From Selaginella moellendorffii (Eukaryota; Streptophyta; Lycopodiopsida; Selaginellales; Selaginellaceae): a stretch of DNA of 64,000 bases. Positions 43,684 to 53,329 of this stretch are shown here, one piece after another. Below the pieces are notes generated by a model. It worked only from the letters and a program-made list of their open reading frames with translations. It was not told the DNA's origin and made no database searches. The position numbers and the translations under genes were made by a program. Each line of letters opens with the position of its first letter. Position 1 is the first letter of the stretch. The stretch spans positions 817,710 to 881,709 of the forward strand of contig NW_003314334.1 of assembly GCF_000143415.4 (NCBI RefSeq). The letters run 5' to 3'.

Positions 43684-44219
43684 AGTCGAAGAACTGGATG
43701 AAATCTTTGATTGGAGATGAGTGGATCGCTGGAATTGTGATGAAGAACCATTGCCTTGAATGATATATATACCTCGAAAATGTGGTAGTACTTGGATGCT
43801 CCGCGTACACACTAATTTGGAACGACGAGTCAACGGCCGCCCCTTGGAACGCGAAGTTTGAATTACATTATAGGTCAAAGGTCAATATAAGTACACTTAA
43901 CGGTATTTTACAAAAAATAAAAATAGAATTTTGGAAATTAAGCAGCATGAGCATTAGTATTGGTTTTTCAATCTATTCATTCCTCTCAATGGAGTGTATC
44001 CCTCTGCCCCCTTGCGCTATGGCAGATCAAATTCCAAAAAATGGTGAGAAAAGGCAGCTCTTCAATTATCCATTTACCCTTAAGTTTTTTACTTGTTTAT
44101 TTCCAAAAAGAGATAGACGCTGTCAAGAACAGCGAAGCCAGTGGCGACGCCTTTCCTTGACTTTGCGTCAGTCACGGTGCCAGTATGATTCGTTGAACGC
44201 TAACTGAACTTTATTCTGA

Positions 44220-44447
44220 AGCGCATCTCTCTTCCAATGGAACGCTTTCTGTGTGAGTGCAATCTTTGTTTGGATATATGCTTCGTCCACTTATAATTAT
44301 GTTTTTCTCTTTTCTTTGTTTCGCAGTGATGGGCATCTTGTCGCAGTTGCCTACTACAGATCAGGCTACGCACCCGATGATCCTTCCGAGCTGGTATATG
44401 TCAGTCATTCGTGGCTATTTCTTTATTTTCGTTTTGTTTCGTTCTTC
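44220..44447 (+). pseudogene. GSH2: Glutathione synthetase fragment, copy C
   Basis: The inverted duplicate of 26980-27200. It keeps the exon [20 protein letters not shown] and the following intron, then breaks off at 44447, where it is fused to the coiled-coil part of an XS-RING copy. It brings the 3' flank of the synthetase gene (tttgacgcaaag side) and the GLP-7 promoter with it. Non-functional. Confidence 0.8.
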
Positions 44448-45231
44448 TCGTCCGATTTGATTGACTGGGCGAGCTCCTCCTTCTTCCGCAGCTGCTCCTC
44501 CAGGAGTTGCTTCTCCTTTGCCTGCTTCTGCTGGGCGAGCTGGAAAATCCAAGGAGAAGATGAAAGAAGAATGAGGGAAGGAAAGCAATGAGACTTGCGA
44601 TACTTACTTGCAAGCGCTCCTCGTTGTAGCGCGTTCTGAGTGCCATCATCGTCTTGTGCTGCTCTTCCTTGAGCGCTGCAATCCTTTCTCCTATTTTCAT
44701 CTGAAGGCCTTGCTCGCTGAGAAGCCTCTCAAACTTCCTGAGATCAATCAAAGAAAGGGAAAACACAGAGCATAAGTATCCTCGACAAAGAATGAAAACT
44801 TAACTGGAGCTCCTTGTTGCGAGAGTCTATGTTTTGCTGCAAAGATTTCTCCTCCCTCTGGTATTTGGCGATCTCCGCGTCGGTCTCCTCACGCTTTTTC
44901 TTCAGGCTCTCAAAGAGCTCCTCGTTTTCTCGGCGGCAGCTCCGGAGCACCATCTCCCGCTGGGCCTCGAGCTGTGACCTTCGCTTCTTCATCTGGAAAA
45001 CGAAAGACAAGATCAAAACAACGAGAGCCCATCGAAATCCTACCTCACGCTCATGTGCCTCCTTGATTTCTCTTCGGAGGCGTTTCTCCTTCTCCATTTC
45101 TTCCTTCTTTCTCGCCAGCTCTTCCTGCAAAATCGCTGCCTTTTGGCTGTCGTTGTGGAGCGCGCTCTCGGCAGCGTCATTCTCTTGCTGGAGTTGGCTC
45201 TGGAGCTGCTTTGCGCGCTCATACTCCTACA
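44447..45231 (-). pseudogene. XS-RING pseudogene, inverted part (exons 2-4, part of 5)
   Basis: The minus strand begins with the exon 2 acceptor (gtag, then EYERAKQLQ) at about 45230. It continues through the coiled-coil exons (MKKRRSQLEAQREMVLRSCR, KFERLLSEQGLQMKIGER) and stops within exon 5 before the RING. The XS exon is absent. It is joined head to head at 45231/45232 with a second, plus-strand piece of the same gene. Confidence 0.85.
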
Positions 45232-45660
45232 AAGGCTTGCGGCGCTCAAGGAAGAGCAGCACAAGACGATGATGGCACTCAGAACACGCTACAACGAGGA
45301 GCGCTTGCAAGTAAGTACCGCAAGTCTCATCCCTTTCCTTCCCTCATTCTTCTTTCATCTTCTCCTTGGAATTTCCAGCTCGCCCAGCAGAAGCAGGCAA
45401 AGGAGAAGCAACTCCTGGAGGAGCAGCTGCGGAAGAAGGAGGAGCTCTCCCAGTCGATCAAATCGGACGAGAAGAACGCCAAGAACGAGAACTGTATCAT
45501 CTGCATGGAGAAGTTCTCGTTGCGGCGAGGTCTCTATGGTTGCGGCCACTCGTACGTTTGCGAGGAATGCTTACCAGCGGTATGGGGGGCGAAGAAGGAA
45601 TGCCCGATTTGTAGGCACCCGCAGAAAAAAATGCCCATTCTCACCCATGTTTACTCGTAA
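45232..45660 (+). pseudogene. XS-RING pseudogene, direct part (end of exon 4 and exon 5)
   Basis: It begins inside exon 4 (RLAALKEEQHKTMMALRTRY), then an intron and the full RING exon (CIICMEKFSLRRG, YGCGHSYVCEECL, CPICR, HVYS stop). It has almost no differences from the intact copy but no XS domain and no start. Exon 4 and the first part of exon 5 are thus present on both strands on either side of 45231. Confidence 0.85.
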
Positions 45661-45848
45661 ACTTAGCCAACCTTTTGGCAAGTTTAGCGCTAATCTCATG
45701 CAAACTTTCTATTGTTTCATCCACGCGATCATGCTGGAGATAAGGTCCCACGAGGGAGTTGCACGCGGTGTTCCATTTCCTCCTTCAAAGGAAAACTATA
45801 AGCCCATGATATGTGGCAAAGGATCAAGACAACTGAAATGTCGTAGTC

Positions 45849-46496
45849 TTAAGAAAAATTCGACTTAAGGTGGCGGACAATGGACTCATCAAGGAAGAAA
45901 GTTTTGGCCAGCACGTCGTCTCTAATCCCAGATCCGAACAAGGAACTCGCGATAAGCTGCGCTCCAGGGTTCTGCTGCGAGTTGAGGGTGGCGATGGCCT
46001 TGGCCGGAGTGTCGCCCACATTGAGCTGCCAGTGGATGAGCGCGCGGGGGATCACCAAAACATCGCCCTTGTTGAGGATTTTGGCGAAGAGCCTGTTGTC
46101 CTGGGTCACAAAGCCGGCGTACAAGCTCCCCTCCTCGACGTAGACGAGCTCGGACGCGAGGGGGTGCGTGTGTGGAGGAATGAGGCCTCCCACCGCGAAG
46201 TCGAGGCGTAGGATTGCGAAGCCGAGGGTGTTGAGACCCGGGAACGTTTGCACGATGCCTGGGAAGCTGTCGGCTCCGTAAGCGTTGCTTGTGTTGGCGG
46301 GCGTGGCGAGGCTGAAAACGAAGTCGTCGATGGTGGCGGCGTAGTAGTCCTTGCATGGATAGCCGTTGATGGTGAGGTTGAGGGTGAGATCGGCGACGCA
46401 GTAGTCCTGGAGGGGATCGGAATCGGCGGAGTGGCAAGGAAGGATGACTGCTGCGAGTGCCACCATCGCCAATCGCACGAGAATGGATGTAGACAT
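45849..46496 (-). CDS. Germin-like protein GLP-9 (type B)
   Basis: Intronless, 215 aa, nearly identical to GLP-8. Differences include Ser2 for Ala, Asp-to-Ser at the mature N-terminus (HSADSDPLQ), Ser183 and Leu186 in LIASSLFGSG, and the tail RHLKSNFS. Metal ligands and cysteines are intact. A TATA-like tataaaat is at about 46562-46570. It lies 189 bp from the end of the direct XS-RING piece, the same arrangement as the intact XS-RING/GLP-8 pair, so the two genes were duplicated together. Confidence 0.95.
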   Translation of the reverse strand: MSTSILVRLAMVALAAVILPCHSADSDPLQDYCVADLTLNLTINGYPCKDYYAATIDDFVFSLATPANTSNAYGADSFPGIVQTFPGLNTLGFAILRLDFAVGGLIPPHTHPLASELVYVEEGSLYAGFVTQDNRLFAKILNKGDVLVIPRALIHWQLNVGDTPAKAIATLNSQQNPGAQLIASSLFGSGIRDDVLAKTFFLDESIVRHLKSNFS

Positions 46497-47285
46497 GATT
46501 GAATCGGACTAATATGAAGAAGAGAAGCTTGTGGAATGGAGGGATTTTCGTTTGATGGAGATTTTATACTCTGGGTGTCGTGTTGTTTCAGCCCAGGAGA
46601 GCCTTCTTGGGTTTTTCAGTTATATCGTGAATAAGTCTACGAGTTCTGAGCAGAAACAGGTTGAAAGAAAATGGTGTTATCTAGGGTGTCATCTCTCGAA
46701 GAACAAGTTACATAGGGGGCTTTGATCACAACAGAAAGAATCCTCGTGAATTTTCTCTTCTTATACAGTTATATCGTGAAGAACAAGTTTACGAGTTCTG
46801 AACAGAAACATAGAAAGTATAGAGAAAGAAACCCAAGCTTGACAAAAGATAAGATTTTTCTTTGTTTGTAACGTGGAAAGAAAATGGTGTCATCTTTCGA
46901 AGAACAAGTTACGTAGAGAGAAAGAAACCAAACTTGATAAAAACGTGGAAAGAAAATGATGTCTTCCTCTCTTGTTTTTTTTAAACACAGAAAATCTAGA
47001 ATATAAAGTTGGACTTGTTGTTGGCCTGCACTAACACCACCATTATATAGTATCAAAACTTTCTGTGAACACAAATAATGATCCACTGATGAACTTCGCT
47101 GATTCACTGATTGTGTAAAATTTTCTGAAAAAGCTTGATGCAGGTTCTCATAATATAGTTAGACAATGAAATCGTTTTATAATGAATTCATATACGCAGC
47201 AGCTTGAAACAAAGGATTGGCGATGGCGCGCATAAGTTCGAGTTTGGCGCCAAACTTCGAAGTTTTAAATTTTAAATCTAGGTCT
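46497..47285. repeat. Duplicated GLP 5' flank with local tandem copy
   Basis: Homologous to 35404-36117 but longer, because phrases such as agttatatcgtgaa, acgagttctga and gaagaacaagttac occur twice (about 46617-46740 and 46766-46930), evidence of a local tandem duplication. The shared block ends at 47285, about 20 bp before the NYN gene start. No gene is seen. Confidence 0.75.
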
Positions 47286-47305
47286 AGGGCTTTTCTAGGG
47301 TTCTT

Positions 47306-48448
47306 ATGGCTATGGCGTCTTGCTGCTGCGTCCAGCGGCAGGTCCGGGTAAGAAGAGAATGCTGCCGGGCATCGATCGACACAGAGCAGCAGCGCTTCGC
47401 GGTGGCGACGCCGTCGAGGACGGTTTCGATCTTTTGGGATTTGGACAACAAGCCGCCGGCGCTGGCGCCCTTCACGGTGGCGATGCGGCTCAAGAGCGCG
47501 GCGGGCGCGTTTGGGTGCGTGAGGGAGACGATTGCGCTGGCCAACCGCCACGCCTTCATCCACATCCCGGAATGGGTCCGCGAGCAGCGTCGCGAGAGGA
47601 AGATCCTCGACATTCTGGAGAAGACTGGTCGGATCCAGCCGCCGGCGCCCTACGAATGCAATCTGTGCGGCCGCAAGTGCAAGACCAATCTGGATCTCAA
47701 GAAGCACTTCAAGCAGCTCCACGAGCGCGAGCGCGGCAAGAGAATCGCGCGCCTCAACCAGCTCACGGGCAAGCGCCGCGCAAAGTTCCAGTCGGCCATC
47801 GCCGCCAAGGAGCAGCGGTACCGCGCGGCGTGCAGCGGCGGTATGGGCACGACGGCGCCGCCGGCAGCGGGGTACGGACTCGCCGCCGAGCTGCGCCGCG
47901 CGGGCGTGTCCGTACGGACCGTCTCGGACAAGCCCGACGCCGCGGACGAGGCGCTCAAGCGGCGGATGGAGGCCACGATCTTCGGGGCCGAGGGCAGCGG
48001 CGGCAGCGCAGGAGAGAACTGTGTGTGCCTCGTCTCGGACGATTCGGGATTTGGGGGCGTGCTGCGAGACGCACGGAGGAGGAGAGCTCGGACGGTGGTG
48101 ATTGGGAGCTCGGGCTCTTTGCGGCGCTACTCGGACGCTTGGCTCTCGTGGGAGGATGTGATGAGCGGTCTCGGGCAAAGGGACGCCGCTCAAGCGGCCA
48201 AGCAGTGGCTCGCGCAGGACTTGCTAGCGCGAGAGCTTCTCGATGTGGAAGAACTTGCGAGCGATGGTGGCCATCGCCAAGCGCACAGCTACAGGGAGAG
48301 TGGAGAGAATGGTGGGGAGGACTTTCTCGGTTATAGATCGAGGGTCGTCTATCCAGAGTCTTACAGGGAGGAGGAAGAGTTCGAGGAGGATTTCTCCTCT
48401 AGCGATGGTGGCGACGATCAAGAGCTTTTATATAGCGATAGGTTCTAG
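47306..48448 (+). CDS. NYN domain protein with inserted C2H2 zinc finger
   Basis: Intronless, 380 aa. A NYN (PIN-like nuclease) core starts at about residue 38 with VSIFWDLDNKPP, whose two Asp residues are typical metal ligands. The core is interrupted at about residues 116-140 by one C2H2 finger (ECNLCGRK..KKHFKQLHE), then continues with an alanine-rich linker, AAELRRAGVSVRTVSDKPDA and CLVSDDSGFGGVLRDA, which holds further acidic residues. The acidic Ser/Glu-rich tail is probably disordered. The family is annotated in Arabidopsis as a putative endonuclease with a C2H2 finger; RNase activity is inferred, not shown. The N-terminus (MAMASCCCVQRQVRVRRE) may be an organelle transit peptide. Very GC-rich. 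Confidence 0.85.
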   Translation: MAMASCCCVQRQVRVRRECCRASIDTEQQRFAVATPSRTVSIFWDLDNKPPALAPFTVAMRLKSAAGAFGCVRETIALANRHAFIHIPEWVREQRRERKILDILEKTGRIQPPAPYECNLCGRKCKTNLDLKKHFKQLHERERGKRIARLNQLTGKRRAKFQSAIAAKEQRYRAACSGGMGTTAPPAAGYGLAAELRRAGVSVRTVSDKPDAADEALKRRMEATIFGAEGSGGSAGENCVCLVSDDSGFGGVLRDARRRRARTVVIGSSGSLRRYSDAWLSWEDVMSGLGQRDAAQAAKQWLAQDLLARELLDVEELASDGGHRQAHSYRESGENGGEDFLGYRSRVVYPESYREEEEFEEDFSSSDGGDDQELLYSDRF

Positions 48449-48717
48449 AATGGTGGCGAAAGTAAGATCGAGGACTACTAGTTTCTGTACAGTTGATCTA
48501 TTATACTTCTCTCAGCGAGAGTTGGAGTTAAACGATTTTTTAAACCTATTGTCAACTTCGAAATCGTGCTCCTCGATCGATCGAAACTCTAGCTGGCGTG
48601 CTTGACTGGTAGTCCAGGCGGAGACTTTCGATGCTTCCTTCGTGACCATGGGGCCTCGTCATTGCTGGGAGCTTTCGATCGTGCTCTTCCCGATCGACCG
48701 ATCGACTTCCACACGTT

Positions 48718-49849
48718 ATGGACTTCAATGTTTCATCGAGGAGGAGCAGGAGTATCGCAGCAGTTTGCTTCGGATTGCTCCTCCTCGGTGCCTTGATATG
48801 CTTCTGGAGCTACCCGAATTTCCTGATCATGAGGAACTTCCGAGTGGTGGGGATTGCCAGTGATTCCAAGCAGCAGGAGCAGCAAACTCGGATCGAATCC
48901 ATCGCCAGGAGCAGCAACTTTGTAAGTGTTCTAGCTGGGATCTTCACAGAAACCCTCAAACGTGATCTTTCTATAGAGCGTGGAAGAGCTCTGGAACCTG
49001 GACCAGGTTTTGCGCAATGCAACGATCAAGAACACCAGTACAGTGATCCTCACACCTTTGAATCAAGCGTGGGCTGCTCCAGGCAGCATGCTAGACTACC
49101 TCTTCGAGAGCTTTCGATCGGGCGAGAACACGAGCAAGTTCCTAGACAGTTTGGTCATCGTTGCCTTGGATCAAGTCGCTTTCGAGCGGTGCCTGGTGAT
49201 CCATCGCCACTGCTTCCAGCTGCGCACTCAAGGAGTGGATTTCTCCGGCGAGAAGTTCTTCATGACGGATGACTACCTCAAGATGACCCGGAGGAAGGTT
49301 TCTTTCCTGGCCGTGGTGCTCGAGCTTGGATACAGCCTCGTTTTCACGGATGGAGATCTCCTCTGGTTCCGAGACCCCTTTCCACACTTCTCCCAAGAAG
49401 CCGAGTTTGAGGTCTCGTGCGATCGATTCAATGGCGACGAGGCCAGCCTCCACAACGGTCCCAACACGGGCTTCCTTCACGTAAAGTCGAGCAATCGCAC
49501 CGTGGAGATGTTTAAGCTCTGGCACAACGCTACCGAGATCCACGCGGAGTCCCATGACCAGGACGTTTTCAACCAGATCAAGTTCAGCGACGAGTTCCAG
49601 AGGATTGGAGCGCGAATAAGGTTCTTGCCATCGAGGATCTTTAGCTCCTTCTGCGAGAGGCCGGATGATCTCGAGAGCTTTTGCACGATGCATGCCAATT
49701 GCTGCGTGGGGCTCCACGCAAAGATGGAGGATCTCCGGCTTGTGCTGGACGATTGGAAGCGTTTCGAAGCTCAAACCTTGGGAGAAAGAAGATCTGATCA
49801 ATCGAGGGTCTGGTTTCGAGCTCCAGATGCTTGCAAGCGGTCTTGGTGA
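48718..49849 (+). CDS. GT77-like nucleotide-sugar glycosyltransferase
   Basis: Two exons (48718-48921, 48977-49849) give 358 residues. It is a type II membrane protein: cytosolic RRSRS, then a membrane segment (AAVCFGLLLLGALICF), then a lumenal catalytic part. The nucleotide-diphospho-sugar transferase fold is shown by TVILTPLNQAWAAPGSMLD, KVSFLAVVLELGYSLVFTDG with the DGD metal motif, WFRDPFPHF, NTGFLHVKSSNRTVEMFKLW, DQDVFNQI and NCCVGLHAK. This is the plant group around At4g15970 (the DUF271/GT77 relatives), thought to work in the Golgi on wall glycans; the substrate is unknown. The start is the ATG giving the membrane anchor. The intron is 55 bp. Confidence 0.88.
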
Positions 49850-49860
49850 TCGAACAAATT

Positions 49861-50165
49861 GGTTTTCTCGAGATTGTTTTGTATATTTGACAAGGTTTGC
49901 TGCACAAATTGTTGAAAATGTACGCTAGAAAGAATAATACTACGTTTTCAAAGTGTATGCTATAGTTTTCACGATGGTCTTTTCGAGATTCTTTTGTAGA
50001 TTCGACAAGGTTTTGCTGTGCGATCGTTGAAAATGTATGTTAGAAAGAACAATACTATAGTTTTCACGTGGCTTTCTCAAGATTGCCATGGTTTTTCCGA
50101 GATTGTTTTGTAGATTCGACAAGGTTTTGGTTATGTTAGACAGCGATGCTATAGTTTTCACGTGA
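49861..50165. repeat. Three degenerate tandem repeats of about 100 bp
   Basis: The phrases cgagattgttttgtag, attcgacaaggtttt, gttgaaaatgta, gttagaaagaa and ctatagttttcacg recur in the same order at about 49865-49972, 49985-50075 and 50093-50162. They lie between the stop of the glycosyltransferase and the stop of the convergent PPR gene. They are AT-rich, without coding potential, and partly inside the 3' UTRs. Confidence 0.75.
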
Positions 50166-50246
50166 AATCAAGACCTTCAGTCAAGGAAAACGTCCCTACC
50201 ACCTTTACGTATACAAATTTACAACGTGCTCAAGTACAAAGTCAAG

Positions 50247-52301
50247 CTAGCAGTGCGAGAAGAGAAGATACGAAGCCGAAGCTTGGGGATTGACCTCCAT
50301 GGCTTGCGCGGCTGCTCGAGCTCCACGATCTTTGTCTCGGTAGACACGGCACGCCGACAGCAAGCTCGCCCACGCGGATGACTCGGGCACGAAAGGCATC
50401 GTCTCGAGCAAACTTTCAGCGTCGCAAAGCCTCCCAGATCTCGCGAGAGCGTCCACCACGCACGAGTAGTGATCCCGGATTGGAACAATGCCATAGTCGG
50501 CGATCATAGACACGAATTGATCGCGGGCGATTTGGATCTTCCCAAGATGGCTGCAAGCCGAGAGGATGGTGATGAATGAGACGAGATCGATCCTCACTCC
50601 GCCATCGAGCGTGGCCTCGTGGAAGAGATGAATGGCTTCCTTGTAACGCCCCGTTTGGGCATATGTTTCCATCATCAAGTTCCAGGCCGCAAGATCTCTC
50701 GTGGGCATTGCGGCGAGCACAGCTCGAGCCTCGATCACGCGGCCATTGCGAGCGTAAGCGTGCATCAAACTCGTCCAGCACTGGCAGTTCACGATCTCCT
50801 CCGGGATGCTGTCAAACGATCGCTGAGCCGAGTGGATATCGCCATTGATCGCGTAGCCGGAGAGGATCGCGTTCCAGGTGAAAACGTTCCATTTCGGCAT
50901 CTGGTGCTGGATCTTGAGCGCGTCCTCCATTCTCCCGGCCTGGCCGAGCATCGCGACCAGCAGATTCCACACTATCACGTCCCTTGCGGGCATTTGCTGG
51001 TGGATCGCCATCGCGTGGTCGACATGCCCGTGCTGGGCATAGGAGGCGGCGATCGAAGCCCAGATCACGAGATCCCACTGCGGGGTTCGATCGAAGAGCT
51101 CCTTTGCCAGATCGAGCTGCGCATTCCGGATGAATCCCGTGACAAGAGCGGTGTAGGCAACGATGTTTCTCTGCGGCATTCGATCAAAGAGAAGCTTCGC
51201 TGGGCCCAGGCCCCCGTTTTCCATCAGCCCATCAATCATCGCGGTCCAGGACACGAGATTCCACTCAGGCATCCGGGAAAACATCCTCTCGGCCTCGTCT
51301 ATGAATCCATACTGGGCATAGCCTGACACTACCGTTGTCCACGAAACCAAGTTCCTCGTCGCCATCGTCTCAAACACACCTCGGGCCTCTACCAGATTCC
51401 CGATTTGCACGAAAGCTCCCACCAACGCGGTCGATAGCACGAGATCTTTCTCGGGCACAGAGTCGTAAAAGAACTTAATGTCACCAATTTTCCCATAGTT
51501 GGCAATTGCTGGTATTATAGCGGTACAAGTGATTAAATCGTGGCTAGGCATTTGATCAAACAGAGATTTAGCGTTGTCAAATTCTTCCATTCTTGCATAG
51601 CCGGATACCATGTCCGTCCAGGAGAAAAAGCTTCGTTCTTCCATAGAATCAAACATTTGTTTAGCATTTAGCATTTGCCCACATTGGGCATATCCTCGAA
51701 GCATAGTAGTCCACGACACTCGATCGTGTTGAGGCATCCTGAAAAGCAATTCTTTGGAGTGGTTTAACTCGCCATGTCTCGCAAAGAGATTTAGAAAGCT
51801 TGTCCACACCACGAGATCCCTTCCGGGCATTCTATCAAAGAGTTCCTTGCTTGGATTGATATGCCCGAACTGGGCATACCGGAGGAAGAGCTCTTTCCAC
51901 GACGCGCTGCTCCTCCCGGGCATTGCGTCGAAGACCTGAGTGGCTCGCGAGAGATCACTGGACTGGGAGTAGATCGTGAGGAGCGTGTTCCAGGTGACGA
52001 GAGTCCGGGGCTTGGATCGGTCGAAAGCGGCGCGGATCTCGTGTGGGTGGTCGGTCTCGGCATTCGCGGACATGGCCTTGCAGCAATGGATCGCCCAGAT
52101 GGGAATGTTGCGCGGCCTCCTCCAGTGCTGGATTCGATCGAGCGTGCTCGCATCCTGATCTCCTTGCTCTTCTTTTTCTTCTTCCACGGCTCCCTTTGCT
52201 TGATCTACTTGTAATACTGCCGCTGCCGTGTGTAGCGATTTGCTCTTGTCGGTGCTTTGTCTCGCTCGATCTAATCCATGCCTTCTAGACACAAATCTCA
52301 T
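50247..52301 (-). CDS. PPR protein, PLS-like, short C-terminus
   Basis: Intronless, 684 aa from the ATG at 52301; the frame stays open further upstream but with no better ATG. The N-terminus MRFVSRRHGLDRARQS is basic and Ser/Arg-rich, fitting an organelle transit peptide. About 15 PPR motifs follow (TLVTWNTLLTIYSQSSDLS, RSFFSWTDMVSGYARMEEFD, NLVSWTTVVSGYAQYGFIDE and others). After the last motif (FVPESSAWASLLSACRVYRD) the protein ends at ASASYLLFSHC, within the usual E1 motif, so there is no E+ or DYW domain. It may have lost its tail or be a non-editing member. Likely to bind organelle RNA; the target is unknown. Confidence 0.9.
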   Translation of the reverse strand: MRFVSRRHGLDRARQSTDKSKSLHTAAAVLQVDQAKGAVEEEKEEQGDQDASTLDRIQHWRRPRNIPIWAIHCCKAMSANAETDHPHEIRAAFDRSKPRTLVTWNTLLTIYSQSSDLSRATQVFDAMPGRSSASWKELFLRYAQFGHINPSKELFDRMPGRDLVVWTSFLNLFARHGELNHSKELLFRMPQHDRVSWTTMLRGYAQCGQMLNAKQMFDSMEERSFFSWTDMVSGYARMEEFDNAKSLFDQMPSHDLITCTAIIPAIANYGKIGDIKFFYDSVPEKDLVLSTALVGAFVQIGNLVEARGVFETMATRNLVSWTTVVSGYAQYGFIDEAERMFSRMPEWNLVSWTAMIDGLMENGGLGPAKLLFDRMPQRNIVAYTALVTGFIRNAQLDLAKELFDRTPQWDLVIWASIAASYAQHGHVDHAMAIHQQMPARDVIVWNLLVAMLGQAGRMEDALKIQHQMPKWNVFTWNAILSGYAINGDIHSAQRSFDSIPEEIVNCQCWTSLMHAYARNGRVIEARAVLAAMPTRDLAAWNLMMETYAQTGRYKEAIHLFHEATLDGGVRIDLVSFITILSACSHLGKIQIARDQFVSMIADYGIVPIRDHYSCVVDALARSGRLCDAESLLETMPFVPESSAWASLLSACRVYRDKDRGARAAAQAMEVNPQASASYLLFSHC

Positions 52302-52546
52302 CCTATGAACCAAGTTGCAAGAGCTTTGAATGTCTTTGATCGTGAAGTGGGTTGACTTTTCTGGCACCGACCATTTCGCGTTAGTCAACGCCCAGTGGCT
52401 TTTGCGGCGGGGATCGTCAAGATTTCGTTCACATCCGATTCGGTGAGTGATCAAAAGATTAGAACTTGGTTCGCTTTCAAGGAATCATAGAAAGCTCTTT
52501 TTTTTCTTCACTTAGTCTTTTTTTTTTCTGTACACGCAAGGATCGG

Positions 52547-53329
52547 TCATGAAATGTGAGGCCAAAGAATCGGCTCGTCGAATGGATCCTCGTCGTGATA
52601 TTCAATGGCCGCGGCGATGCACGGGAAGGATTCGAGCGGGGCGTCGTCCAGGAGGGCCATGCAATCGTCCAGTGGGAAGCTTGGCATTGGCTGTTCAGCC
52701 GTAACCTCTTGATCGATGATCACGACATGATCATCGTGGATCGAGGGTTCTTCCCTCGGATCTACACAGCCCACACTCTTACTCTCACTCAGACGATCGC
52801 TTGAGATGTCCGTGTTGTCGGTGCTGGGAGTGTCGGTGGCGCTGATCTCCTTGCTCGAGTCTTGCTCGATCTGCTCGAAGAGAGACAATGGCTTGCCATC
52901 GCAATGCTCGACGAGTGATCCATGGCCAGTGCTATAACTTGGAGCTGCAGCGCTCGTGGGATCGTTCGCTGGAGGAGGATTGCCGGTGCTCGAGATTGCC
53001 ATGGCGTTTGCAGCGATGGCGGCAGCGGCCTGGATGGATTTGACAGTGATCCGCGAGAGGCAAGGCAGGCGCGATGGCGAGTCGGGGAAGTTGAGCACCG
53101 CGGAGGGGCCGCGGAGGTAGAGGAGGCCAACGTCGTAGGCTCGCGCTGCCATCTCCGGCGTTGCAAAGCTCCCCAGCCACACCCGCGTCTGCGTGTGCGG
53201 CTCGCGGATCTCCGACACCCATCGCCCCCACGACCGCTTCCTCACGCCCCGGAACTTGCTGATCTTGCGATGCTGCTTCAAGCGCGATCCATCGCCCTCC
53301 TCGCCAGATCCTTGCTGCTTCAAAACCAT
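52547..53329 (-). CDS. AP2/ERF transcription factor, DREB type
   Basis: Intronless, 260 aa. One AP2 domain spans residues about 25-83 ([49 protein letters not shown]). The WVSEIRE pattern with Val14 is typical of DREB rather than ERF proteins; such factors bind dehydration-responsive GCC/CCGAC-type elements. A basic stretch before the domain ([10 protein letters not shown]) may be the nuclear signal. The rest is Ser/Ala-rich and acidic toward the C-terminus ([15 protein letters not shown]), a plausible activation region. There is no EAR motif. The ATG at 53329 is the first in frame. The target genes cannot be inferred. Confidence 0.93.
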   Translation of the reverse strand: MVLKQQGSGEEGDGSRLKQHRKISKFRGVRKRSWGRWVSEIREPHTQTRVWLGSFATPEMAARAYDVGLLYLRGPSAVLNFPDSPSRLPCLSRITVKSIQAAAAIAANAMAISSTGNPPPANDPTSAAAPSYSTGHGSLVEHCDGKPLSLFEQIEQDSSKEISATDTPSTDNTDISSDRLSESKSVGCVDPREEPSIHDDHVVIIDQEVTAEQPMPSFPLDDCMALLDDAPLESFPCIAAAIEYHDEDPFDEPILWPHIS

